This document shows, piece by piece, positions 35,190 to 43,559 of a stretch of DNA of 64,000 nucleotides; the first letter of the stretch is position 1, and each line of letters opens with the position of its first letter. The DNA comes from JAJAZB01 sp964244295. Lineage in GTDB: Bacteria > Bacteroidota > Bacteroidia > Cytophagales > Spirosomataceae. A model generated the notes under the pieces. It was not told the origin of the DNA, did not search any database, and saw only the letters and a list, made by a program, of their open reading frames with translations. A program made the translations under genes and the position numbers. The stretch lies in assembly GCA_964244295.1 (NCBI GenBank), contig CAXTIG010000003.1, positions 124,001-188,000 of the forward strand, written 5' to 3'.

Positions 35190-35302
35190 CCGTCATGCCG
35201 AACTTGTTTCGGGATCTTCCCGCTGGATAGCAAATTAGATAGGTTACCGGCGAGTAAATTGAACCGAAAGAGGAAGATGCCGAAACAAGTTCGGCATGAC
35301 GG
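35190..35302. repeat. Palindromic element, GTCATGCCGAAC family
   Basis: 30 bp arms (35191-35220 and 35272-35301, one mismatch; 31 with the outer C-G pair) flank a 51 bp centre. The tip reads CGTCATGCCGAACTTGTTTC. It lies between the start of the alditol-oxidase-like gene and the stop of the outer-membrane receptor gene. Confidence 0.85.
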
Positions 35303-35329
35303 GCACTTTCTTTGCTCTTGCTATTTCTC

Positions 35330-37783
35330 CTACATCTCCCCGTCCGCTCCTTCCTTCGCCTTCTTCTTCGCCTGCCGCAGCCGGTACTGAAACGTCAGGT
35401 TAATCTGGCGTAACCGCCCCTGCGAGTTGGTTTCGGTGTAAAAATTCGGCCCTTCGGCGATGCTGCGGAAGCGGCGGGAGTTGAACACATCGAGGACGTT
35501 GAAGGTGAGGGTACCGTTGTTCTGAAGAATGTCGCGGCTCAGCGAGAGGTCGAGCGTGGCGAGGGCTTTGCGACGGCCCTGGGGGATTTGCTGCGGGGCT
35601 TCGTAGTTGCCCCGGAGTTGAAAATCGGTGCTTTTCGAGACCGTAAACCGGGAGGTCAGGCGGGCGAAGCCGCTGAAGGTATTGCTCCGGTAGCTGGCGT
35701 CGAGGTTGCCGCCGTCGGTGATGGCGCGGAACACGTTGAGGCTGCCGTCGAGTTTCCACCAGGGCTGGGGCGCGTAGCTGCTCGTGAGTTCGGCCCCGAA
35801 GGCGTTTTCGGTGGCTAAATTTTCGGGGCGGGTCGTCGAGAAACCCTGCTCGTTCACCCGGCGGATGCGGATGATTTTGCCGTCGGTGTGGCGGTAGTAC
35901 AGCGAGGCCGTGACGGAGCCTTTTTCCACGTACTTGATGTGCCCGATTTCAAAAGCATTGGTGAATTCGGGGTTCAAATCGGGGTTGCCGCTGAAGAAGT
36001 TGCGGTTGTCGCTGAACGTCATGAACGGGCTGAGGTCGTTGTACTGGGGCCGCCGCACCCGGCGGCTGTAGCTCAGTTGCAGGGCGTGCTGACGCGGCAA
36101 TTCGTAGGTGAGGTGGACGCTCGGAAACAGGTTGGCGTAGCTGCGCGGGTTCACCTCGGCGGTTTGGCGGAGGGTCGTTTTCACATCGGTCCACTCGGCC
36201 CGGAGGCCCGCCTGGTAGGAAAATTTCCCCGTTTTGTTGCCCACGATGCCGTACACCGCGTTGATTTTTTCTTCGTACAAAAAATCGTTGGTCAGCCCCG
36301 GCAGTGGCCGGAAAGCCCCGTCGGAGCCGCGCTCGGTCACGGAGTAGTCGTTGGTCATGTCGCGCGAACTGGCCCGCAGGCCCGCTTCGGCCTTGCCTTT
36401 TTCGCCGAAGGGCCGCACGTAATCCACCTGGAGCAGAATCTGTTTTTCAGTTTCGTCGTTGGGTGCCCGTTGCAGGCTGACCGCCCCGGAAGGACTGCCG
36501 TCGGGGTTCATCGTTTTTTGAGCAAAAAGCTGGTCGGATTTTTCCCAGTTGTCGAGGTAGCGCAGGTCGGCGCTGAGTTCGTGGCCTTCGCGGGCGAAGG
36601 TTTTTTTGTAGGTCAACGCGTACTCCGAGTTCGGTTCGGTTTCGGTTTCGTCCTGGGTGCGGTTGGTGATGCGCCGGAGGTTGTTGAGCGTGCCGACGTA
36701 ATCGAGGTAGTTGAGGTCGGTGAAGCGCTTGCCCTTGCTGATGCGCCAGGTGTAGGCGGCGGTGAGGATGCTTTTCGGAGAGAAAAAATAGTCGAGGCCC
36801 GCCCGTGCGTTGTTGTTCATCCCGTCGAGGCGGCTGGTCGAGGTCTGTTGGGTGATGAACGTCGAATCGTTCCGGTACACTTCCTGGTAGAGCCGGTTCC
36901 GGCCCGGCGTGTTGCGGTAGGAGGCGGTGTAGTTGATAAAAAAATTGAGGTTTTTGCGCCGGTAGTTCACGTTGGCCGCCAGCCCGAAGTTGCTCGGGTA
37001 GCCCGTAATCACGTCGAACGAGCCGTTGAAGCCTTCCTTCCGCTCTTTTTTCAACACGATGTTGATGACCCCGCCCATGCCTTCGGCTTCGTAGCGGGCC
37101 GAGGGGTTGGTAATCACCTCGATGCGCTCCACGCTGCTGCCCTGCAACTGCTGCAAACCGCTGCCACCCTTGAGGCTCACCAGCCCGGAGGGTTTGCCAT
37201 CGATGAGGATGCGCACGTTGCTGCTCCCGCGCAGGCTCACGTTGCCTTCCACGTCCACCGCCACCGAGGGTACGTTAGTCAGGATGTCGGCGGCGGTGCC
37301 GCCCGCGTTGGCGAGGTCTTTCCCAACGTTGAACACCCGCTTGTCGAGCGACAACTCCATCGAACTTTTCTCGGCCTGCACCACCACCTCGTCCAGGGTT
37401 TTCGAGGAAGACGTGATTTTCAGGATCCCCAAATCGAGCGGAGCAGTCTCCGGCGAAAGGCGCAGGGCCGCACTGCGGGCCGGTTGGTACCCGACGAATT
37501 CCCAGGCGGCGTAGTACGTCCCGGCCCCGGCTTCGAGCAAAAACTGGCCGCTTTCGCCCGTAATCGTCCCTGCCACGAACGAGCTATCGGCCTGCCGGTA
37601 CAACCGAACCGTGGCGTAGGGCAGCGGTGCGGCGGTTTGGGCGTCGTGGATTTTGCCGGTTAGTTTTAGTTTGGTGTCCTGGGCGTGGAGGACGGCAGAC
37701 GTGCTCAGCAGGAACAGCAGGCCGAAGAGGCGAAGGAATTTTTTAGGGAACGTTAACGAAGTAGTGCGGTGCGGCATCAGCAA
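35330..37783 (-). CDS. Outer-membrane beta-barrel receptor with carboxypeptidase-like domain
   Basis: An 817-residue outer-membrane protein of the group annotated as outer membrane beta-barrel family (OMP_b-brl_3). Order: N-terminal signal (through LHAQ), a CarboxypepD_reg-like domain (about 38-115, KLTGKIHDAQTAAPLPYATV), a TonB-plug-like segment (TLDEVVVQAEKSS, then GNVSLRGSSNVRILIDGKPSG and SVERIEVITNPSARYEAEG, GVINIVLKKER), then a barrel that ends TFQYRLRQAKKKAKEG. The end lacks the usual terminal aromatic; the barrel strand finishes in YRLR and is followed by a lysine-rich tail. A start at the second Met (37777) is possible. Role: outer-membrane receptor of unknown ligand. Confidence 0.85.
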   Translation of the reverse strand: MLMPHRTTSLTFPKKFLRLFGLLFLLSTSAVLHAQDTKLKLTGKIHDAQTAAPLPYATVRLYRQADSSFVAGTITGESGQFLLEAGAGTYYAAWEFVGYQPARSAALRLSPETAPLDLGILKITSSSKTLDEVVVQAEKSSMELSLDKRVFNVGKDLANAGGTAADILTNVPSVAVDVEGNVSLRGSSNVRILIDGKPSGLVSLKGGSGLQQLQGSSVERIEVITNPSARYEAEGMGGVINIVLKKERKEGFNGSFDVITGYPSNFGLAANVNYRRKNLNFFINYTASYRNTPGRNRLYQEVYRNDSTFITQQTSTSRLDGMNNNARAGLDYFFSPKSILTAAYTWRISKGKRFTDLNYLDYVGTLNNLRRITNRTQDETETEPNSEYALTYKKTFAREGHELSADLRYLDNWEKSDQLFAQKTMNPDGSPSGAVSLQRAPNDETEKQILLQVDYVRPFGEKGKAEAGLRASSRDMTNDYSVTERGSDGAFRPLPGLTNDFLYEEKINAVYGIVGNKTGKFSYQAGLRAEWTDVKTTLRQTAEVNPRSYANLFPSVHLTYELPRQHALQLSYSRRVRRPQYNDLSPFMTFSDNRNFFSGNPDLNPEFTNAFEIGHIKYVEKGSVTASLYYRHTDGKIIRIRRVNEQGFSTTRPENLATENAFGAELTSSYAPQPWWKLDGSLNVFRAITDGGNLDASYRSNTFSGFARLTSRFTVSKSTDFQLRGNYEAPQQIPQGRRKALATLDLSLSRDILQNNGTLTFNVLDVFNSRRFRSIAEGPNFYTETNSQGRLRQINLTFQYRLRQAKKKAKEGADGEM

Positions 37784-37833
37784 AAAAGGTTCAGGCAGTT
37801 CTGGAAGTAGAAAGCAGAAAAAATCCGTTTTTA

Positions 37834-37949
37834 CCCCAAGTTGTCATCCCGAGGAACGAGGGATCTCGTTGGGGTACCGAATTGTTGGCTACCGGCAAAG
37901 GGTCAGGCAGGCCAACGAGATCCCTCGTTCTCGGGATGACAACTTGGGG
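37834..37949. repeat. Palindromic element, GTCATCCCGA family, copy 2
   Basis: Arms 37834-37872 and 37912-37949 pair over 38 bp with a single one-base bulge. The tip is GTTGTCATCCCGAGGAACGA and the inner end AACGAGATCCC. It matches copy 1 at 1453-1557 in the tip and in the GGGATCTCGTT core but not in the middle, and lies between the outer-membrane receptor start and the stop of the DUF2911 gene. Confidence 0.85.
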
Positions 37950-37956
37950 CACTTTC

Positions 37957-38502
37957 TTACTTCAACGGCACACTCACCTTCGTCCGGTCCCAGGCCAGCA
38001 CCATCGCGGGCGTGGTTTCGTCGAACGAAATCAGGAATTGTTCCAGGGGTTCGTCAGTCGGTTCCACGGGCACCTGCACCTGGAGCGCATCTTCGGCGGC
38101 TTCGCGGCTAGCCTGCTGGTCGAAATTCACGCCCCAACTGTACTGTTTTTTGTTGAAAATCACCGTCCAGGACTCTTTTTCGGGAATCGTCCAGAGGGTG
38201 TACTCCCCGGCAGGAAGGGGCTTGCCGCCGATGCTCAGGTCTTGGTTGGTCGTAAACGTCGTGGCCTCGTTGGCACCCGTCCGCCACACTTTGCCGTAGG
38301 GCACCAGACCGCCGAAAATTTCCCGGCCTTTTTTCGAGGGGCGGCAGTAGGCCACTGCCACTGCCGTGCCGTTCGATTTGTACGATGCCGTGGCTTCGGG
38401 GCTGGCTTTTTTGGTGTTGGCCTGGAGGACTTTGAAGGCAATGAACAAGCCGACAACGAGGACGCCAACGACGATGGCCGTCCATTTCAGCACTTTTTTC
38501 AT
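37957..38502 (-). CDS. DUF2911-like secreted or membrane-anchored protein
   Basis: A 181-residue protein with an N-terminal membrane segment (KKVLKWTAIVVGVLVVGLFIAFKVL) shown here as one helix from residue 2 to about 26, probably a signal anchor. The remaining 150 residues match the DUF2911 pattern: VAVAYCRPSKKGREIFGGLV, PYGKVWRTGANEATTF, then LPAGEYTLWTIPEKESWTVI and FNKKQYSWGVNFD. The family is common in Bacteroidota and has no known function. I start it at 38502 because the 45 residues upstream in frame are encoded by a palindromic repeat. No partner gene is evident. Confidence 0.8.
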   Translation of the reverse strand: MKKVLKWTAIVVGVLVVGLFIAFKVLQANTKKASPEATASYKSNGTAVAVAYCRPSKKGREIFGGLVPYGKVWRTGANEATTFTTNQDLSIGGKPLPAGEYTLWTIPEKESWTVIFNKKQYSWGVNFDQQASREAAEDALQVQVPVEPTDEPLEQFLISFDETTPAMVLAWDRTKVSVPLK

Positions 38503-38578
38503 GGGGATGGAAGGGGGAAAGGTGAGGGGGTAAAGATAGCCGGTTTGGTTGGCTCTGACACATCCCCTAACCTGTGTT

Positions 38579-38637
38579 TTGTCATCCTGGAAGGACTCCG
38601 GCATGGAATGCTTGTCGGGGTCCTTCCAGGATGACAA
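38579..38637. repeat. Palindromic element, GTCATCCTGGAAGG family
   Basis: 22 bp arms at 38579-38600 and 38616-38637 with one mismatch surround a 15 bp loop. The tip reads TTGTCATCCTGGAAGG. It lies 8 bp beyond the purB stop, in the leader of the DUF2911 gene on the same strand. Confidence 0.85.
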
Positions 38638-38645
38638 GGGGATGG

Positions 38646-39992
38646 TTATTCCACCACCCCCACGTAGTTAAACGGCGTCACCGCCCGCATTTCCGTTTTC
38701 ACCGCCTCCGAAATTTCCAATGAAGCAATAAACGCTGCGATGGTGTCGGCGGTGATGGCTGCGTGGGTGCGGGTCAGGGCTTTGAGGGCCTCGTAGGGTT
38801 GGGGGTAGCCTTCGCGGCGGAGAATCGTTTGCAGGGCTTCGGCCACAACGGCCCAGTTGGCTTCCAGGTCGGCGTGAATCGCGGTTTGGTTGAGTTCGAG
38901 TTTGCCCATGCCTTTTTGCAGGGATTTCAACGAAACGACGAGGTGCGCCAGCGGTACGCCGAGGTTGCGCAGCACCGTCGAATCGGTTAAATCGCGCTGA
39001 AGGCGGGAAAGGGGCAGTTTGGCGGCGAAGTGTTCGAGCAGCGCATTCGCCAAGCCGAGGTTGCCTTCGGCGTTCTCGAAATCAATCGGGTTGACCTTGT
39101 GCGGCATGGCCGAAGAGCCGATTTCGCCCGCCTTGATTTTTTGTTTGAAATACCCCATCGACACGTAGGCCCACACGTCGCGGCTGAAATCAATCAGGAT
39201 GGTATCGAGGCGCTTGAGCGCATCGCAGAGGGCGGCGAGGTGGTCGTAGTGCTCGATTTGCGTGGTGTAGCGGCTGCGGCTGAGGCCGAGGCTTTTCACA
39301 AACCCGTTTCCAAAAGCCACCCAATCGGTGCCGGGGTAAGCGACGTGGTGGGCGTTGAAATTGCCCGTCGCCCCGCCGAATTTGGCGGCGAAGGGCACGT
39401 TGGCGAGCAGTACGAATTGCTGGTTGAGCCGCTCGACGAATACTTTCAACTCCTTGCCAAGCCGGGTGGGCGAAGCGGGCTGGCCGTGGGTGTGAGCGAG
39501 CATCGGTACCTCGCGCCAGGCATGGGCGAGGGCGTCGAGTTGGGCGATGGTTTCGGTAAACAGCGGTCGAATCACGCTCTCCATCGCCTCGCGCATCGAG
39601 AGCGGAATGGCCGTGTTGTTGATGTCCTGCGAGGTGAGGCCGAAGTGGATGAATTCGAGCGTGTCGGCGGGGACGTGGGCCGATAGTTTTTGTTTCAAAA
39701 AATACTCGACCGCCTTCACGTCGTGGTTGGTGGTTTGCTCGATTTCCTTGATGCGCAGCGCGTCGGCTTCGCTGAAATTTTCAAAAACGGCCCGGAGGTT
39801 CGGAAAAACCGCCGCGTCCACGGCGCTGAGTTGGGGCAGGGGCAATTCGCAGAGCGCGATGAAGTACTCGATTTCCACCCGGACGCGGTAGCGGATGAGA
39901 CCAAATTCGGAAAAATACGGGGCCAGTTCCGCCGTCTGGCGGCGGTAGCGGCCATCGACGGGCGAAATGGCGGTAAGTTCGGTGAGGGTCAT
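38646..39992 (-). CDS. purB: Adenylosuccinate lyase
   Basis: A 448-residue fumarase-superfamily lyase that acts twice in purine synthesis: release of fumarate from SAICAR and from adenylosuccinate. Signatures are ISPVDGRYRRQTAEL at the N-terminus, the Ser-loop GSSAMPHKVNPIDFENAEGN and ARLTDSTVLRN-like text (RDLTDSTVLRNLGVPLAH). Length and motifs suggest the E. coli-like long form. The Met at 39992 gives the family start (MTLTELTAISP); an upstream in-frame Met at 40004 adds only four residues. It diverges from the aquaglyceroporin gene, with a palindrome in the shared upstream region. Confidence 0.95.
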   Translation of the reverse strand: MTLTELTAISPVDGRYRRQTAELAPYFSEFGLIRYRVRVEIEYFIALCELPLPQLSAVDAAVFPNLRAVFENFSEADALRIKEIEQTTNHDVKAVEYFLKQKLSAHVPADTLEFIHFGLTSQDINNTAIPLSMREAMESVIRPLFTETIAQLDALAHAWREVPMLAHTHGQPASPTRLGKELKVFVERLNQQFVLLANVPFAAKFGGATGNFNAHHVAYPGTDWVAFGNGFVKSLGLSRSRYTTQIEHYDHLAALCDALKRLDTILIDFSRDVWAYVSMGYFKQKIKAGEIGSSAMPHKVNPIDFENAEGNLGLANALLEHFAAKLPLSRLQRDLTDSTVLRNLGVPLAHLVVSLKSLQKGMGKLELNQTAIHADLEANWAVVAEALQTILRREGYPQPYEALKALTRTHAAITADTIAAFIASLEISEAVKTEMRAVTPFNYVGVVE

Positions 39993-40008
39993 GTCGGGAA
40001 GCAAAGGG

Positions 40009-40016
40009 CAAAAGTA
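40009..40016 (-). promoter_or_regulatory. TAnnTTTG promoter box of purB
   Basis: On the minus strand TACTTTTG matches the Bacteroidota -7 box exactly. Its downstream edge is about 16 bp before the purB ATG, so the leader would be very short. Confidence 0.45.
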
Positions 40017-40122
40017 CCGCCCCGCCGTTGAAAAAACGCCGCCGCCGTTGGGCGGGTCGGGGGGAAGTCTTTTCTTTGTGCAAAAACCTCTGAACTAAAC
40101 CTGCGCTTGCCTGCGCCTCCCG

Positions 40123-40278
40123 CCCCGTCATTGCGAGGAGCGAACGAAGTGAGCGACGAAGCAATCCCCCTGCCGAAGAGGGAGGTAGCTGAATCCAGCC
40201 TGTTCGACCGATGCTATTTTGGTCTCCGGGAGGGGATTGCTTCGTCGCTCGCTGCGCGCTCTCCTCGCAATGACGGGG
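40123..40278. repeat. Palindromic element, GTCATTGCGAGG family
   Basis: 47 bp arms at 40123-40169 and 40232-40278 are inverted copies, near-perfect at the outer (CCCCGTCATTGCGAGGAGCG) and inner (GAAGCAATCCCC) ends and more diverged between them. The centre is 62 bp. It fills the divergent purB-glpF intergenic region. The open frame running through it into the glpF gene is fortuitous. Confidence 0.85.
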
Positions 40279-40307
40279 TTGGAGGCGGCTATCGCAAAAT
40301 CCAACCT

Positions 40308-41018
40308 ATGTCCCCTTTCCTCGGTGAACTCATGGGCACGCTGGTGCTCATCCTCCTCGGCGACGGCGTTGTCGCCAACGTCATTTTGAAACAAACCAAA
40401 GGCGAAGCGGCGGGCTGGATCGTCATCACGACGGGCTGGGCCTTCGCCGTGACGCTGGGCATTTTCGTCGCCAATGCCTTCGGCAGCAAAGACGCCCACC
40501 TCAACCCCGCCGTCACGCTGGCCTTCGCCTTCACCACCAACGACTACGCGATGATTCTGCCCTACTGGGGGGCGCAATTCATCGGGGCGTTTCTGGGAGC
40601 CACGCTCGTTTGGCTGCACTACCGCCCGCACTGGTCCGCCACCGACGACCCCTGGACTAAACTCGGCGTATTCGCCACCGGCCCGGCCATTCGCAAGCCC
40701 GCCGACAACTTCGTCAGCGAAGCGATGGCGACGGCCATCCTCATCATCGGCGTGAACGCTATCTCGAAGGCAGGCACGCTGGCGGTGGGTTTCGGGCCGT
40801 ACCTGGTGGGCGTGCTGGTGTGGAGCATCGGGCTGTCGCTGGGCGGTACCACCGGCTACGCCATGAGTCCGGCCCGCGACCTGGCCCCGCGCATCGCCCA
40901 CGCGCTGCTGCCGATTCCGGGCAAAGGCTCCTCCGATTGGGGCTACGCCTGGATTCCGGTGCTGGGGCCGCTGGTGGGGGCGGTGATTGGGGCGTTGGTG
41001 GTGGGACTGGCCAGGTAG
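40308..41018 (+). CDS. glpF: Aquaglyceroporin, MIP family, with an SPA second motif
   Basis: A 236-residue channel protein, probably for glycerol uptake given glpK downstream. Six membrane helices plus two half-helices are visible. The first signature is HLNPAVTLA (Asn-Pro-Ala at 66-68). The second, normally NPARD, reads MSPARDLAPR, with Ser instead of Asn at 187; the selectivity-filter Arg190 is kept. I start it at 40308 (MSPFLGELMG), because the additional 67 in-frame residues upstream are encoded by a repeat. The stop codon lies in the left arm of the next palindrome. The unusual second motif makes water or glycerol preference uncertain. Confidence 0.88.
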   Translation: MSPFLGELMGTLVLILLGDGVVANVILKQTKGEAAGWIVITTGWAFAVTLGIFVANAFGSKDAHLNPAVTLAFAFTTNDYAMILPYWGAQFIGAFLGATLVWLHYRPHWSATDDPWTKLGVFATGPAIRKPADNFVSEAMATAILIIGVNAISKAGTLAVGFGPYLVGVLVWSIGLSLGGTTGYAMSPARDLAPRIAHALLPIPGKGSSDWGYAWIPVLGPLVGAVIGALVVGLAR

Positions 41019-41075
41019 CTACGGACTTTAGTCCGTAAGAAGGATGCCGACTACGGACTAAAGTCCGTAGCTACC
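41014..41075. repeat. Palindromic element with TACGGACTTTAGTCCGTA arms
   Basis: Perfect 24 bp arms at 41014-41037 and 41052-41075 around a 14 bp loop. Each arm contains a smaller palindrome, ACGGACTTTAGTCCGT, so the element can form either one large hairpin or two small ones. Its left arm overlaps the stop codon of the aquaglyceroporin gene by five bases. It could act as its terminator. Confidence 0.9.
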
Positions 41076-41151
41076 CTTCGTTAAAGAACGTTAACGCCGT
41101 GTGGAATCCCGCCGCTGCCTGCATCTTCAGGGCGTAACCAATTTTTCAATC

Positions 41152-41883
41152 ATGAAGAAAGTCCTGTTTTCGCTCGCGCTGGCTACCCTGACCACCGCCG
41201 GGCTGTTCGCCCAAAATTCCGCTATCTTGCCTTCCCCCGACCACCGCATCGTGGTACTGGGCGAGGCCACACTCAACCTCCCCGCCGACCGCGTGGTGCT
41301 GACCGTCAACCTCAGCGCCCGCGATTCGCTCAGCGTACAACGCGCCTACGACAAGCACAAACGCCTGGAAGCCAGCCTCGTTCGTTTTCTGAAAAAAGCA
41401 GCCTTACCCGATACCGCCGTGCGCTACCAGTTGTTCAACGTCCGGCAGGAGTTCGAGTACGCCGGGCCGGGTCGCCGCCAGGTGGGGGCCTACGTCACCA
41501 CGCAATCCGTTACGCTTACCCTGACCGACGTGCGGCAGTACGCGACCTTTCTGGTGAAACTCATTGGGGCCGGGTTCAGCGACGTGAATGCCAGTTTTAT
41601 GGCCTCGAAAGCGGAACAGTTTCAGGGGAAACTTTTGGAAAATGCCGTCGCCATCGCCCGACGCAAGGCCGAAACGCTGGCAACCGCTTCCAATCGCCGC
41701 ATCAAGCGCGTAAGCAAAGTCATGGACACCGAAGAAACCGACCCGACCTTCAACCGCGTCATCCCAATGGCCCTGTCGGCCGAGCGGGTCAGTTACAGCA
41801 AAGCCGGTGGAACCGACCTCACCGACATCCCCCAAACCATCCGCCTCGCCACGCAGGTGAAGGTGGTTTTTGAATTGGAATAA
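41152..41883 (+). CDS. SIMPL domain (DUF541) periplasmic protein
   Basis: A 243-residue secreted protein. The signal peptide (KKVLFSLALATLTTAGLFAQ) starts at the ATG at 41152; an open frame from 41101 would spoil it. The mature part is a SIMPL/DUF541 domain: IVVLGEATLNLPADRVVLTV, LKKAALPDTAVRYQLFNVRQEF, VTTQSVTLTLTDVRQYATFL, then ENAVAIARRKAETLATASN near the C-terminus. SIMPL proteins are periplasmic and of poorly known role in stress or signalling. It lies between the aquaglyceroporin and glycerol kinase genes, yet no biochemical link to glycerol is known. Confidence 0.8.
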   Translation: MKKVLFSLALATLTTAGLFAQNSAILPSPDHRIVVLGEATLNLPADRVVLTVNLSARDSLSVQRAYDKHKRLEASLVRFLKKAALPDTAVRYQLFNVRQEFEYAGPGRRQVGAYVTTQSVTLTLTDVRQYATFLVKLIGAGFSDVNASFMASKAEQFQGKLLENAVAIARRKAETLATASNRRIKRVSKVMDTEETDPTFNRVIPMALSAERVSYSKAGGTDLTDIPQTIRLATQVKVVFELE

Positions 41884-41892
41884 CCTCTTTTA

Positions 41893-41925
41893 AACTTCCC
41901 GGAAGTTCAGAACTTCCGGGAAGTT
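41893..41925. repeat. Palindrome with AACTTCCCGGAAGTT arms
   Basis: 15 bp arms (41893-41907 and 41911-41925) with a 3-base loop. It sits 10 bp after the SIMPL stop and 11 bp before glpK, so it may mark the end of the SIMPL transcript or regulate glpK. The same AACTTCC core recurs at 81-114. Confidence 0.75.
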
Positions 41926-41935
41926 AAACCTAACC

Positions 41936-43432
41936 ATGAAATACCTCGCGGCCATCGACCAGGGCACCACCAGCACCCGCTGCATCATTTTCGACCGGCA
42001 GGGGCGCATCGTTTCGGTGGGCCAGAAAGAACACCGGCAGATTTACCCCCAACCCGGCTGGGTCGAACACGACCCGGAGGAAATCTGGCGCAACACGCAG
42101 GAAGTGGTCGCCAAAGCCCGCATCGCGGCCAGCATCCAGGTGGCCGACGTGGCGGCGGTGGGCATCACCAACCAGCGCGAAACCACCGTGGTCTGGAACC
42201 GCCGAACCGGCAAGCCCTACCACCACGCGCTCGTGTGGATGGACACGCGGACGGGGGACCTGGTGGCTGAATTTTCCCGCGAAGGCGGCCCCGATCGGTT
42301 TCGCAAAAAAACGGGTCTGCCGCTGGCGACGTATTTCAGCGGGTTAAAATTGAAATGGTTGCTGGATAACGTCCCCGGCCTCCGGGCCGATGCCGAACGC
42401 GGCGAAGCCCTTTTCGGCACGATGGACAGCTTCCTGATCTGGCACCTGACGGGCAGCACCAACGGCGGTCAGCACCTCACGGACGTAACCAACGCCAGCC
42501 GCACCCAGTTGATGGAGCTGAAAATCCTCGACTGGGACGAGGACCTGCTCGCGGCCTTCGGCGTGCCCCGCGCCATGCTGCCCCAAATCCGGCCCAGCAG
42601 CGGACTTTTCGGTACCGTCACCTCGGAAGTGCTGCCCGGCGTGCCCATCGCGGGCGTGCTCGGCGACCAGCACGCGGCCCTCGTCGGCCAGACCTGTTTC
42701 GAGCCGGGGCAGGCCAAAAACACCTACGGTACGGGCTGCTTTCTGCTCCTCAACACCGGCACCGACCTCCGCGTTTCCACCTACGGTCTGCTCACCACGG
42801 TAGCCTACCAGTTTGGAAACCAACCCGTTTGCTACGCCCTCGAAGGCTCGGTGGCTATCACGGGTGCGCTAGTGCAGTGGCTGCGCGACAATTTGGGTTT
42901 GATTAAAAACAGTGCGGACGTTGAAACACTGGCGCAAACCGTCGAAGACAACGGCGGGGCGTACTTCGTGCCCGCCTTCTCCGGGCTGTACGCGCCCTAC
43001 TGGAAAGCCGACGCGCGCGGCGTGGTGGCGGGGCTGACGCGGTTTGTCAACAAAGGCCACATCGCCCGCGCCGTGCTCGAAGCCACCGCCTACCAAACCG
43101 CCGATGTGGTGCGGGCGATGGAACAGGACGCGGGCGTACCGCTCAGAACCCTGCGCGTGGACGGCGGCATGGTGCTTAACCGCCTGCTCATGCAATTCCA
43201 GGCCGACGTGCTCGACGTGCCCGTAACGGTGCCGACCATGACCGAAACCACGGCCCTCGGTGCCGCCTACGCCGCCGGTTTGGCGGTGGGCTACTACAAA
43301 AATTTGGAAGAATTACGGGAAAACTGGGGCGTGGCCCGTACCTACAAGCCAGGCATGGACGATGCCCAACGCCGCCGCCTGCTGCGCGGCTGGGAAAAAG
43401 CCGTGGAGCGGTCGTTTGGGTGGGAGGAGTAA
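41936..43432 (+). CDS. glpK: Glycerol kinase
   Basis: A 498-residue kinase that phosphorylates glycerol to glycerol 3-phosphate. FGGY-family motifs are complete: phosphate-binding DQGTTSTRCIIFD at residues 6-18, GITNQRETTVVWNR, TDVTNASRTQLME, ADQQ-type segment GDQHAALVGQTCFEPGQAKN and the GTGCF loop, then LRVDGGMVLNRLLMQFQ and TALGAAYAAGLAVGYY. Length is exactly typical. Together with the channel at 40308-41018 it forms a glycerol uptake pair, but no glycerol-3-phosphate dehydrogenase gene is in view. It is followed by a long palindrome. Confidence 0.95.
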   Translation: MKYLAAIDQGTTSTRCIIFDRQGRIVSVGQKEHRQIYPQPGWVEHDPEEIWRNTQEVVAKARIAASIQVADVAAVGITNQRETTVVWNRRTGKPYHHALVWMDTRTGDLVAEFSREGGPDRFRKKTGLPLATYFSGLKLKWLLDNVPGLRADAERGEALFGTMDSFLIWHLTGSTNGGQHLTDVTNASRTQLMELKILDWDEDLLAAFGVPRAMLPQIRPSSGLFGTVTSEVLPGVPIAGVLGDQHAALVGQTCFEPGQAKNTYGTGCFLLLNTGTDLRVSTYGLLTTVAYQFGNQPVCYALEGSVAITGALVQWLRDNLGLIKNSADVETLAQTVEDNGGAYFVPAFSGLYAPYWKADARGVVAGLTRFVNKGHIARAVLEATAYQTADVVRAMEQDAGVPLRTLRVDGGMVLNRLLMQFQADVLDVPVTVPTMTETTALGAAYAAGLAVGYYKNLEELRENWGVARTYKPGMDDAQRRRLLRGWEKAVERSFGWEE

Positions 43433-43445
43433 GTTTTTTTTCTAC

Positions 43446-43545
43446 TGAAAAGGGGGTCACCCTGAGCGGAGTCGAAGGGTGTGCGGCTGGTCAGCGTTGG
43501 CCCACCGCACACCCTTCGACTCCGCTCAGGGTGACCCCCTTTTCA
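43446..43545. repeat. Palindromic element, GTCACCCTGAG family, copy 2
   Basis: Perfect 41 bp arms at 43446-43486 and 43505-43545, with an 18 bp centre. It shares GGGGGTCACCCTGAGCGGAG and GTCGAAGGG with copy 1 at 32152-32240. It begins 13 bp after the glpK stop and ends 14 bp before the small lipoprotein gene, with which it converges. Confidence 0.92.
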
Positions 43546-43559
43546 ATTCAGAATTTAGG

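Noticed and set aside
35888..37663. A 591-codon open frame on the plus strand
   Set aside because: It is antisense to the outer-membrane receptor gene, which has clear domain motifs; no protein family features are visible in the antisense product.
40107..40307. An extended N-terminus of the aquaglyceroporin
   Set aside because: The frame is open only because it crosses the palindromic repeat at 40123-40278; the family start is at 40308.
1453..43545. CRISPR-like interpretation of the repeats
   Set aside because: The elements are single palindromes scattered between genes, not direct repeats with equal spacers, and no cas gene is in view.
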